Source: Erigeron canadensis (Eukaryota; Streptophyta; Magnoliopsida; Asterales; Asteraceae). Taken from it: a DNA stretch of 64,000 nucleotides. This document shows positions 25,402 through 36,225 of this stretch, one piece after another; the stretch's first letter is position 1; the number at the start of each line of letters is the position of its first letter. The notes below the pieces were generated by a model. It worked only from the letters and a program-made list of their open reading frames with translations. It ran no database searches and was not told the DNA's origin. The stretch covers positions 186,001 to 250,000 of the forward strand of contig NC_057764.1 in the NCBI RefSeq assembly GCF_010389155.1. Direction: 5' to 3'. Position numbers and translations under genes: made by a program.

Positions 25402-27035
25402 TTCTTACCTGATTGAAACCCTTCATCTTCAATGGTTTTAGAAACCAAATTTTCGAATTTCTGCAGGTCAACTCCAAGCCGGTTCCCAAATTCAATGGTT
25501 ATATCTTTTTCCTTATCCCTAATCTCCTCAGCAGACGGAATGTCATCAACCAAATCGACTTGTTCTTGAACAGGTTCTTCAGTCGCCTCCTCAGTATCAT
25601 CGAATAGAGCCTGAAAAGAATTAGAAGTCTTAACCGGATCATGGCCCCTAGTCTTAACCACATTGCAATCAAGGCCCAATATAATTGGGTTTAAATTAAA
25701 AGGATCATCAGGAGACATATCACAGTTCTTGGGCCCCTTAGTGGGCCGGTCGTTACTGCTGCTATAGTTTCCCCCAGAATTTAAGCCCACTTCTAATTCC
25801 TTGTTAATAAACTTCTTTCTCTTAAGAATTTTGACCGAATTTCCAGGGTCAACATAATAATCGTTCAAATTATGTCACACTAAATCCGGCTCCTCATTAA
25901 TAGGAGAGTTACAATTTTCATTAATGCCTTCCATAATTACTTCCCTTTCCAAAATAGGAGACTTCTCCGGAACGGTCACCGGCTCCGCCACCGGAACACC
26001 TTTTTCCTCCATCTCCGTAGTATTACGTCCCGGAGAACTAGACACATCATCAACAAAATCCATAATCCACTCCTTATCGTCTTCCTCCACCCATATTTTA
26101 TACGTTTTCCCTCGCCACTTCAGAAAAATAACTTCTTTCACCCGAGCACCGTGACTAACGACAACACCGATGTACTGAAACAAAGAGTCCAACTCCAGCC
26201 AATCCAACACTGGTTTCTTAACCACCGAACCAAAGAAACTCCCAATATTGTCAAGAACTTTCTCATCTAACAAACCCAACGGAATACCCATCACTTTCAG
26301 CCATGCAACACGTTCAAAAGGTAGCCCCTGGCCTTCCCAAACCGCCCCCGTACTGAAAACTTCAGGCCTTCCAACTATCTCATCCAATGCCATCGTAGCA
26401 TGTTCCTTGGTTCGAAATACAATCAAGACCACCAATCCACCCATACACCGAACTACCCCTTCCCCCAATCTCATCTCCTTAAGGATCGAGTAGATACTCT
26501 TGAGAACGTCCAGAGAGGTTAGTTTCACAACTAGCGATCTCCCTTTCAGGTTCTCAAAAGCACTAACCGAGTCATCGATCTTAATAGTTTTCCCGACGGA
26601 TTCCCCTGAGAAGGCTTCCTTAAAAGACATGGTATTGGATACAAAAGCTTTCTTAGGCCCATGTTCCCTGGAATCTGCATCTGTCGAGAACTGTCCACCC
26701 TTCTTCGGTGGAACAAACGATCTCCGTTCATTCACTTCTCCTTCCTCTAACACAAAACGAGCCACATTCGCCTTCAGTTTGTATTCTCCCAGTCGGATGG
26801 CTGAAAGCACCTTCACCATCTCGCCACGATCCTTAACATCCAGCAAAGAAACGAAGGCAAGCCTTCTACCTTCCTTATCTCTTTTCCTAGCGACGTAAAT
26901 ATCGAAGATGGACCCAAAATTCCTAACCTCTCTTGCAAAATCCGCCCCACTACATTTTTCAGGAAGATTTGTTACGTAAAACTTTGTTAATCTTGCCGTG
27001 ATCTCCACCGGAATGGGTTTCCGGCGAGAGCCCAT
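25398..27035 (-). pseudogene. LINE ORF1: RRM-type RNA-binding protein with one internal stop
   Basis: The ATG at 27033-27035 opens a 386-residue frame ending at a TGA (25875-25877). The same frame resumes at once and runs to TGA at 25398-25400, giving about 545 codons if the internal stop is a mutation or is read through. Residues about 15-95 form an RRM, with KFYVTNLP as RNP2 and RRLAFVSL as a degenerate RNP1. A second region (about 160-320) resembles the DUF4283-type domain of plant ORF1 and retroelement proteins. The final TGA overlaps the ORF2 start codon in an ATGA arrangement. In this family ORF1 packages the LINE RNA. Confidence 0.82.
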
Positions 27036-27089
27036 GTTAATATTAGATTTTTTTTAATATTAGATTTTTTTTATGATGCATATGTACTT

Positions 27090-28151
27090 AAATTATCTTT
27101 TGACTCTTTTGTGATTAAAACCTCAACGTTAATAGTGGGATATATTATCAATTTAACTAGATATTATGATTTTGATAAATATAATTTATTAATTTATAGA
27201 GTATTTACTTATGACCTATCAATTTCCAATAAATAAATTATAAAGTTAAATTTCGGAGACAATTTTTCTTCATGTATATGAAAAAGAATACAAATACGAG
27301 AAGATAATACTTCACGTCCAAAGTTAATTTAGGTAATTTAACGATGAAAGTTCATAAAAAACAAGTTAATATATATTCATTTTTTATTAGACAATTTTAA
27401 AATAATTTTTTTTTTAAGTATAAATTTATAGTTTCATTGAGACAAATATATATACAATTTGACTTTCAAAAAGTTATTAATTGATTATTTTATTGATCAA
27501 GATCAAAATTTGTACCGATCCCAAATTGAGATTAGACAAATTGTTAATTATATCAAAGTCATTATTTTATCGGTATTAACTTACGTATAGAGTTTTTCGG
27601 GTATAGAAGTATTAGTTTAGCTATAGTTGAATATTCATGTAAAATAGAGGGACAAAAGGTGTAAAAGTATTAAATCGACTTGAAAGTTTGTTTACAAAAC
27701 CAGTCCAAACGGACTAGGCCGGTTAAATGTACGATCGGGTTCAGAAAACATTGGTCTTTGGTTTTGGCAAAACACAAGAACCCTTTGTAAAAGAGTAATT
27801 TCAATTTTCGGTGTCCTTTCTCATGCACCTTAATCTCTTTAGATCACCGAATAATGATGGAAACTATGAGCATTTTGCGGCCATTTAATCACCTTATAAT
27901 ATTCCTCCATAACAGTTACATGTTTTAGGGACTTGCACAAAGAAGTAGGCGCAACATGAACTTATTGAATCTCTTGCTTAAGCACATTATACAATTTGGG
28001 AGTCATGAATCTGTATAGTTTATGTAAATTTCAAAAAAAAAAAAAAAATATGTATAGTAGCTTGAAAGATCATTTTCTATATATTTTCTGGGAGTCATTA
28101 TACATTTTAATTAGTCGCAGAATCTCTAACACCCTAGACATCATTACGTAG
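27090..28151. other. Intergenic, including 3' flank of the NPF gene
   Basis: AT-rich sequence with no frame or transposon end. The poly(A) run near 28032-28048 and the DNA up to 28151 probably hold the 3' UTR of the transporter gene. Confidence 0.4.
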
Positions 28152-30926
28152 CTATTGATGTGAAAGCTGCTTGTGCTTGACTCTATACTTGTACTTGCGT
28201 GCTGCGTACACAAACACTACGAAATTGATAATACTGAGACCCGTAAGAAGCCAATAGAAATAATCAAATCTTGCAGTATTTACATTCTGTGACAGCCATG
28301 AACTTTTTCTTTTCGCTTCATTTCCTGTTAAAGAGGTGACAATGTTGTTTATAATAGTAGCGATAAAGCAGCCTAAACCACCAGCTACAGCAGCATAAGC
28401 TGAACCTACACTTTTCATAGCATCAGGGGCCTCCTCATACAAAAACTCCAATAAGCCGACTATGCAAAAAACCTCAGCCAGCCCAATGAGGCAGTACTGG
28501 ATCAACAGCCAGTAAGCACTCAACCCGGGCATTGGACTTAAAAAACTTGCCTCGTAACCTTCTCTTAACGCATAATACCTTCTGTATCTCTCAAAGACGC
28601 CAGCCCAACCCACGGATAGGATTGAGATGGCTAAACCAAGGCCCACCCTCTGAAGCTGAGAGGCCCCACGTGGATGGCCTGTGATGCGTCTAGAGATGGG
28701 AACAAAGACGGTGTAGTAGAGAGACAGCAAAAGAAAAATGCTGAGGCCTGGAAAAACCGGCATGCATGTTACTGGAAGTTTTAGGCGGCCCATATGTGTG
28801 TTTAGTGTATATGCCTGTTGTACTGATAGAGTGAGATACTCTGTTAAGATCACACTTAGCATTATAGTGCAGGTTGGGATTGGAATCAGCTTCAACAGAA
28901 TTTTAACTTCTTCCACTTGCGTCACAGTGCAAAGTCGCCATGGACTCATATCTGTCTCATCTTCCTTCAGTCTCAGGGCTGCTTTGTCCAGACATCTATA
29001 CACAATACGTACATATATGATGATTTAGTTAGCTACTAGTCAAAAGTTCATATATATAGAGAGAGGGAAAGGTTATATTAGGAACCCTAGAGATTGCAGG
29101 AACTTTTAGGAACCTTCTATGACCCAAAATCAATTGAAGCTATGTATCCAGCTTTAATTTAATTTGTCTGTGCTTTATTTTCAGATATTATACAGTATAA
29201 TGTCCAGTTAAGCTACCAATTAAAAGTTTTTAACTGTTCAAACACACACAATTATACATACTAAAGATAGTTTTTGGGCTATAGTTGGATGCATTTCTAA
29301 ACACTAGTAACACTAGTAATAATAATAATAAGAAATGATTATAATCAATTAATTACCTAAAATCATCTGTATGAGCTATTTTAGCGCTGCCTTTGATAGC
29401 ACACCTTTTCCCTTGAAGCTCATATAGCCCAACGTATTCGCTATTATCAAAGGAAGCATTCCGTTTTCGAAAAGCAGCAACGAGGACTTGGGCCACACGT
29501 GTCAAAGGGCTGCCCCCAGGCAATCTATGTCTGTATAAAGGAGTACCAAGGAAGAATACCATATTGGATATTGCCATGGCTACGGCCAAAGCACCAAAGG
29601 CAAAACCCCATCCATGTTCCATCTGAATGTAGACAACAGCGGTAAAGGCCACAATTGCCCCAAGAGTCACAGAGAGGTAGAAAAAATTGAAGAACCTATC
29701 GAGGTTGGAATTGTAATCTCTGCTCTTTTCATCAAACTGGTCCGCTCCAAAAGAAGATACGCAAGGCCTAATACCAGCTGCTCCAAACCCAGTCACATAA
29801 AGAACGACATACAGATACCACATTTGCCATGGTTTTGCATCTTCACAGTTTCCCAATAACAAGGAAAGCTGGTTACAATTCTCTTGTTTTGGCACCAGTA
29901 CATTCAAGGTGGCACATAATGTAATTCCTGTTAAACCCTATAAAAAAAACCATTAGGCAGTCAGTCAAAAAGATATTTTTTGTGTGTGTGCTTAGTGTAT
30001 AGGAGCCAATGAGGTTTGTGGCCTATTGGTAAGGTCTTTGAACTTGAAAGAATCTACTTGGGTTCGAGTCCACTCTCCAAATATGTGGGGTGGATCATTT
30101 GGGGGGTTTTCAAAAATCCTGGGCTTCATCCCAGACATGTATTATAGTTTGGCATTCTAAAAAAGAGACGGTAAAATTTTAGAAGATAATAACGTCCATG
30201 CATCTCACCACAAGGTAGATGGTAGTAAATATAGCGATAGTCCAATATCGACCAAGATACGCGTCAGCCAAAAAACCACCAACGACGGAGGAAGCTTGTG
30301 ATATTCCTAAGAAATTATTGACAGCATTTGCTGAACTAGTGAAAGGTCGGTGCATAACGTAAAACATAAAAGCCACCATGTTCACCGACAACCCAAAATA
30401 AGCCATTCTTTCTGCCATTTCATTCCCTGCAGCAATGCAATATCCATTCACTCGATCATTGTTTGAAAAAAAATATATACTACATATTTGTATCAAATAG
30501 TCACGTACATTATTTGTACTACTAATTAATTAGATCAAACCAAATGCTAGCTATATGTATATATATATGCAGTCTCTCTAAATTGATTGTGAAATTAAAT
30601 GAATACTAAACTTGAAAAAGATGAAAAACTAGCTAGCTAGCTAGCTAGTGATTAATAATTAGTTGTGAAGTACAAGTACCGAAAATGAAGAAAGCAGCAA
30701 ACCAGCCTCCGGTTTTGGAGAGATCAGTGATAGGCTTGCCGTGGATATTAACTGGCGTGGTACCAAGAGTGGAATAGCCTCCAGCAAAAGGGGAAGCAGT
30801 ATGCCTGTTATCAGATTCAACGAAATACATACCAAGCTGCTTCTTGCTACTTTTTACTACTGCTGTCGACGGCGCCGTCTCATCAGCCAATACTTGAGGT
30901 GACTTATCGATTTCTTTGGTACCCAT
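28152..30926 (-). CDS. NPF6.1: NRT1/PTR family transporter, NPF6.1-like
   Basis: Four exons, read 5' to 3': 30680-30926, 30209-30426, 29357-29937 and 28152-28995. Phases close to give 629 residues, the usual length for this family. Near residue 85 is the motif NEMAERMAYFG, containing the ExxER signature that couples transport to protons in PTR proteins. About 12 hydrophobic segments follow, with a long polar loop in the middle (about residues 320-390). The segments VNIHGKPITDLSKTGGW and FSSFGADQF-type (VSSFGADQFDE) match what I recall of Arabidopsis NPF6.1. NPF proteins move nitrate, peptides or hormones across membranes; the substrate cannot be read from sequence. Intron 2 contains a SINE. 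No disabling change is seen. Confidence 0.92.
29998..30172 (+). mobile_element. tRNA-derived SINE in intron 2 of the NPF gene
   Basis: The head GAGGTTTGTGGCCTATTGGTAAGG contains an A box-like TGGCCTATTGG, and GGGTTCGAGTCC is a near-perfect B box about 35 bp later. The end is CATTCTAAAAAAG. A clear relative lies inverted at 32963-33128. It is antisense to the transporter gene. Confidence 0.65.
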
Positions 30927-31495
30927 TATCGATCAATCGCTTATGAATAATGAAATAATTAAGTTTAGCTAGCCTAGCTTGATAACCAAATCAATTTATC
31001 TATATATATAAAATGCTGCAAGATATAATTAAGTTATATATGTTTGGAATATGTATGTATCAACTGAGGTCCTTTCCCATGGTATATTAGAAGCATCAAT
31101 TGTAATCAATGCAGATCGGGAACGGTTGGTGTGTGTATATGTACAGAGTCATTATTACTGGCCCGCGGGAAGGTTATATATAGGGAAGTGATCTGTTATG
31201 CTATATAGTATTGTACTGTATAACATTCTAAAGCACATTTGATGGTATACGGTTAAAAATAAATGGTGTACAGATCATCTCCCTTATATTTAAGTGTATA
31301 CATAATAATTATTACGAGTATTATTCTTTTCCAAAATAAAAGTATACTGTATATAGTTATTATCATTACATTATATACAAGTACCATATATCATCAACAT
31401 ATATGGCACGCAATATGGTCAAACATCATGATTCCTTCACTAAACATTTCATGTTTAGCCCGGTTAATTAAGTAGATCACATATTCACGTACATC
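30927..31495 (-). promoter_or_regulatory. Upstream region of the NPF gene (inferred promoter)
   Basis: AT-rich with several TATATA tracts, for example near 30999-31010. No specific element can be assigned. Confidence 0.3.
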
Positions 31496-31835
31496 TATAA
31501 ACCCTTATAAAGGGTATTGGGATTAAGTTTTAAGTACTTTTTTTATTCCCATAATACTCTCCTTAATTATATTGTATTTTACACCTCCTCCTCTAAATGC
31601 CGAAATTACCCCTATCAAAATTTAAACCCACAAAAAAGAAATTCATATCAAAAAAAATATATATATATATCACTTTTATCCAGCCGATCTGCCTATTGCA
31701 ACCCTTGCCATCAATTCATCACCATCATCAACTAAATCACAACCCCTCTCTCTTTCTCAACAAGGGTTTTTCTAATATTGACAGTTGTCTTCTAGCCGTC
31801 GCAACGCGCGGGCACCAAGCTAGTCCAAGTAAAAA
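31496..31835 (+). mobile_element. Helitron-like repeat with CTAG end
   Basis: The right end reads GCCGTCGCAACGCGCGGGCACC AAG CTAG followed by T near 31835, typical of plant Helitron 3' termini. The interior contains CCGAAATTACCCCT, shared with the 16.4-kb repeat. The 5' boundary is approximate. Confidence 0.45.
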
Positions 31836-32251
31836 CACATCCTTACCACGAAAACCAACCTTAATTTATTTGTTTAATTATTAACCGCACGTATTTTTAT
31901 GTAAGATATATATACTATATAAAAATTATAACCCTATTGTTGAAAAGTTACAATTTTGAGACATACAAAATTACCATTTTACCCTTAATTAATTAACTTA
32001 CACAATCATTCCATAACTTTTTAAAAGATGTTCAGTATTCTTAAAAATCAATATCTTTGTATAAATTACCTACACCACTTGACACCACCGCCACCATCAT
32101 CCGTCGACGCCACCACATCGCAACTAATGTCATCGTCACCCCATTCCGCAGATACCATGCTCGTATAGTTAATTAGTAGTAATCATCAACGTATATGATG
32201 TTTGTGTGTAGCTAGGAATACAATGTATTTTCTCATTCGTATATTTTTGAA
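31836..32251. other. Repeat-like intergenic DNA
   Basis: Contains CCACCGCCACCATCATC and similar stretches resembling Helitron interiors seen elsewhere in the window, without definable ends. Confidence 0.3.
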
Positions 32252-32420
32252 CTAAATTATTTTCCCGCGTAATACGCGGGATGAGCATATTAGGTTTTCA
32301 TAAAATATATATACATTCAATAACTTTTGGTGTGTAAACATAATATAAAATTCTTCTTATTTATAATCTATACTATATTACGAGTATAAAGTATTTAAAG
32401 TGTGTCTTGGAATGTTTTTA
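32252..32420 (-). mobile_element. Helitron 3' terminus (minus strand) with hairpin
   Basis: On the minus strand it reads CCCGCGTATTACGCGGG AAAATAATTTAG then T. A perfect hairpin sits about 10 bp from the end, as in Helitrons. It matches the plus-strand terminus at 41369-41395 almost base for base, with TTAG instead of CTAG. The body extends rightwards for an unknown distance. Confidence 0.45.
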
Positions 32421-32962
32421 AAAACTCTATTTAATACTCTTTCAAACACATTTGAGTTTCGTGCATTACATGAACTCATAAAGAAAGTTATATATTCTTT
32501 AATTCTCTACATAAAATGATCAATTATAGATGGATATGCAGTAAAACCTCTATATGTTAATATTCGATAATAACCTCGATAAAATTAACAAGTTCGTATC
32601 TCAATTTGATATCACACAAACGTGAACCTCAATAAATAAAAATAATAAGATAATAACTTTTTTGATCCCGGTATATATATATATATTGGTTGCAACGAAA
32701 CTACAAGTTAATAGTTACTAAAAGATTGCAACTTTTAAGATCGTATATATATATATATAAAGTATATGATTTTTTTTCTTAACTTCAATCCATATTTAGT
32801 TCATATTTGAATATTTTTGTTAAACTTAAACGCTAGGGGAATTCTCTTATTTTTGACCAAGTTTAATGTAAATGGAGAAAAAATATCTCTTAAAACTTGT
32901 TTTTGTAATTTATTTTTCAAAAATTTGTAAATGATACGAAAAAAAACTTTTTAAATTAATAA
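32421..32962. other. AT-rich intergenic DNA
   Basis: No gene. Two TA-repeat tracts occur near 32670-32688 and 32740-32760. Confidence 0.4.
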
Positions 32963-33128
32963 CTTTTTTTAGAACGACATTCTAATCTACTCCTACTCCT
33001 AAATTACACGCATGTCTGGGATGAAATCCAGGACTCTCAAAAAATCCTCTAAATGTTGGAAGTGAGACTCGAACCTAGGTGGATCTCCCAAGGTCAAAGA
33101 ACTTAGCAATGGGCCACCAACCCTTTTT
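32963..33128 (-). mobile_element. tRNA-derived SINE (minus strand)
   Basis: On the minus strand it reads GGTTGGTGGCCCATTGCTAAG (A box) then AGGTTCGAGTCTC (B box). The shared body CATCCCAGACATG follows, then a GTCGTTCTAAAAAAA tail. It is the same family as the copy at 29998-30172. Confidence 0.62.
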
Positions 33129-33464
33129 TTGAATTTATCGATATATACGATATTTAGATTTCTTATATGTATCCATATGTTTTTATAAAAATAAATCGAT
33201 TTAATTATACCACCTCTTAATATTTAGAAGTAGTATTCATATTCGTACACAAACCTTTTATAAAAAAAATGACATGTTTTACGATCATGATTTTATTTTC
33301 TCACAAGTATTAGACCATAGATATCTAAGATCTTACGTATGCAATAAAATATAACATACCAAATAGATATTATATTAATTAAATAAGACTAAAATATTAA
33401 TTTTAATTATCAATTGACTTGTTAATTATACAGAAAAATTGTTCCGATTACACATAATATTTTA

Positions 33465-33719
33465 CTCCTTCCGTATCATATTAAGTGTCATATTTTAACT
33501 TTTTGAGTCTTTTTCTTCTAACTTTGACCGTAAATATTTTTGTTTGTGTTTTATAACAATTGATATAATATATATGAAATGATTGAGATTTAAATGTATT
33601 TTTCATTGATATAACTTTCATCAACTAATATATAACACAAACAAAGATATTTACGGTCAAAGTCGGAAAAAAAAGACTTGACCAGTAAAAAATGGACAAT
33701 TAAAATGGGACGGAGGGAG
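33465..33719. mobile_element. Stowaway-type MITE
   Basis: Terminal inverted repeats CTCCTTCCGT and ACGGAGGGAG flank a 255-bp, largely self-complementary AT-rich body. TA lies on each side (33463-33464 and 33720-33721). These are the signatures of Stowaway elements mobilised by Tc1/mariner transposases. Confidence 0.85.
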
Positions 33720-33721
33720 TA

Positions 33722-34580
33722 TATAATATCTTTGGTTAATAATTTATTATATTTAGTAATCTAACAATTGAAAAAAAAAAAAAGAATCAACCCTTAATAC
33801 AGTTTATATTTTACGGAAGAATCATTTGATCAATAGCTATTAGTATTTAATACGAGTATTTAGTATTTAGTATCATTTAGTATTTTAATTAGTAATCTAA
33901 AAAAGGATAGTGATGTTAGTAAAAATAATCGAAAGGTTAGAATTAATAGTTCTTTCTCATTCAAGGGTTGTGACTTTTTTAAAAAAAATTTAAGGGATTG
34001 TTTTATAGTTATTGGTAGATATATACTCTATAAGATTATATATAACAACTTAATCAGGGCGGGAATGATCGAGACATCCAACTAATAGTAATTAAGTGTG
34101 CGGAGGGAGGGAGTAATAAGTGCATAGTCCTAGCTAGCAAGCAAATGGGTTGGCCGGGGACAGATAACGCGATCATCGATCTGGTCATGCCATTTAATAC
34201 ACATGTTTTTATTATTATTTGTGGCTTACATAATAAATGGGCCTTCTTCTTAGGTTGTGGTTATGGATGTGGGTAGTTGTCTACATTCTACAATATATTA
34301 TTTCAGTATTCCTATCAAAAACTAGAATTACTAATCCGTGTGAATACACCGATAACAACAATTTAAAATTTTTTTGGATGATTATTAAATATTTCTAAAG
34401 AAATTTGTTCGCTTAATTAGATGCTCTTTGTATCATTCATGATTCCCAAATTTTGTTAGACATGATATTTATTTATTAGTGTCACTAATTAAATTACGTC
34501 GACGTCATATATTTTGTAAACTTCTATTGCGTTTAATATTAATATTACATAGATTTACCATGTTACTTATATATAAAAAA
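33722..34580. other. AT-rich intergenic DNA
   Basis: No gene recognised. There is a poly(A) stretch near 33771-33784 and short TAGTATTTAGTATTTAG direct repeats near 33840-33880. Confidence 0.4.
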
Positions 34581-34889
34581 TGGTCATTTGAAAACTGAAT
34601 TTTTTGTGAAAACTATAAAACTGTCAAAATACATTGTGATCTGAATTTAACACAATGTATTTTAATTGTGTTTTTATTGTATAATCTAAAATACGTTGTG
34701 TTAAGTATTAAATCACGGTGTGTTTTTGATAGCGTTGTAAATCAGAAAATTGTTCAAACACACTGTGATATGAACTTAACACAATATGTTTTCGAAAAAC
34801 ATATTAAAAACACATTGTGTTAAATTCAGAATACAATTTGTTTTGACAGTTTTTCAATTTTCACGAAAAATTTAATTTTCAAATAATCA
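34581..34889. mobile_element. Foldback MITE, 309 bp
   Basis: The left half (TGGTCATTTGAAAACTGAAT onward) pairs with the reverse complement of the right half over about 90 bp, including CTGTCAAAA and CTGAATTTAACACAATGT, so the element can form a long hairpin. The interior repeats variants of the ACACAATGTGTTTT motif. A target duplication is not clear in the A-rich flanks, so the superfamily is undetermined. Confidence 0.65.
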
Positions 34890-35911
34890 AAACCCCATCC
34901 ACATACCTCTAAAATAAATTCTCAAATATTTAATCATATAAGCGGGTTTCGAACCCATAACGCACGCTCGGATCAAAAAGTCAGCATGTTGCCAACAAGT
35001 CAACTTTGATTTGTTGATTTTTGTCCATCTTTTAATTTAATAAATGGCTCCATGTCTTATTATCTTAAGTTTTTTGATTTTCTTTTTAATTTTCCAAAGG
35101 CCATGTCATTTGAATTTCATATATGACTTATTAGTATATTTTAATAGATTTCATTTTTATATAATATAATAGGTTAAACCCATAAGTTATACGTTTAAAA
35201 ATATACAATTATTAGCTAAAAGTAAATTTTTTTATTTTTTTTAAGTTAGTTTCAATTTGGACGTCTTGGGGGCAATTTTAACCAGTGATTAGTTGGACCT
35301 CCAACCCCTTCCTCATGAAAAATACCTTGAGATGAAAAACTAAAGACTCAAACCCAAGACCTTAGAAAAAATCTACCTCCGGCCACATAGTGGATTTAGA
35401 ATGTATCCCTGGCCATCCCACCTAAATAGACTTGGTTAAAAATATATATATATATATCAATTCAAAAACTTATAACATTTTTACTTCGCGTTTACTGAGT
35501 ATTAATCCACTATTAATACTTACTTTTAAAAAATGGGAAATGCTAAATACAGCCCTAAGGGCTGTATTTAATGTGCATAAAACAACTTGTACTTTTCATA
35601 TTAAAAGCCTACCCCCTGATTTTTATGGTAAATGTACAAATAATTTATACACCTTAAACACAGCTCTAAATGTTGTATTTAGCAAACCCCTTAAAAAATT
35701 AATGGTAAAATTGTCATTCAATTAACATATATAGAAAAATTAATACTTATTAAACTGTTATTATGAGTAATATTTAATGACATTGGTCATTACGAGTATA
35801 ATGTAATGTTTATTAAATTAATAAATATTTTAAAGTTATCAGTTTGATATTGATTTTATATAGATAAATTACTATCATTTTTTAGCAAGAACTATTTTTA
35901 ATTCATTTACA
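34890..35911. other. Intergenic DNA
   Basis: GGGTTTCGAACCCATAACG near 34945 is a B-box-like sequence and may be a SINE relic. A short duplicated motif (AAATACAGCCCTAAGGGCTGTATTT, palindromic, near 35545) is also present. No gene seen. Confidence 0.35.
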
Positions 35912-35920
35912 TAATAATAA

Positions 35921-36130
35921 GACTAAATTACTGAAATGGTACCTCACGTTTGGCACATATTACTGATTTCATATCTTTCCTTTTGAAATTACGCTGATCA
36001 TACATCATGTATTCAATTATCCACTCGCACCATACTTTTCCCCAACGTCGTCATAATGCCGTTAAAACCTCCTCACGTGACTTGCACGTGAGGGGTAAAA
36101 ATATAATTTCGCCACCTGCAGATGCTTTTA
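35921..36130 (+). repeat. MULE left terminal inverted repeat with G-box hairpin
   Basis: Reverse complement of 41012-41218 by eye. It contains CCTCACGTG-ACTTG-CACGTGAGG (36071-36093), a 9-bp stem with two CACGTG G-boxes, conserved in the other TIR. Confidence 0.92.
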
Positions 36131-36225
36131 ACTCTTTTTATACCCAAATTTCATTCTCATTTACAATTTTCATACCATAAAAAACCTAATTCTAAAAACA
36201 CACGATTCAACCGATCGGGTAATTT

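Larger units (their letters stand above)
21882..27072 (-). mobile_element. L1-type LINE, near full length, with 17-bp TSD
   Basis: An exact 17-bp target duplication, atgatgcatatgtactt, flanks the element (21865-21881 and 27073-27089). On the minus strand the order is a very short 5' leader (about 37 bp), ORF1 (RRM), ORF2 (endonuclease, reverse transcriptase, zf-RVT) and a 3' end TTGAATGAAAGC followed by T/A-rich sequence. Frameshifts and stops in ORF2 show that it is inactive. The intact TSD and the retained ORF1 start indicate little or no 5' truncation. Confidence 0.92.

Noticed and set aside
22741..26898. Many plus-strand ORFs of 60-130 codons
   Set aside because: They are antisense shadows of the LINE ORF1 and ORF2 on the minus strand.
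29998..30172. A tRNA gene
   Set aside because: A and B boxes are present, but no cloverleaf or anticodon arm can be formed; the dispersed relative and A-rich tail fit a SINE.
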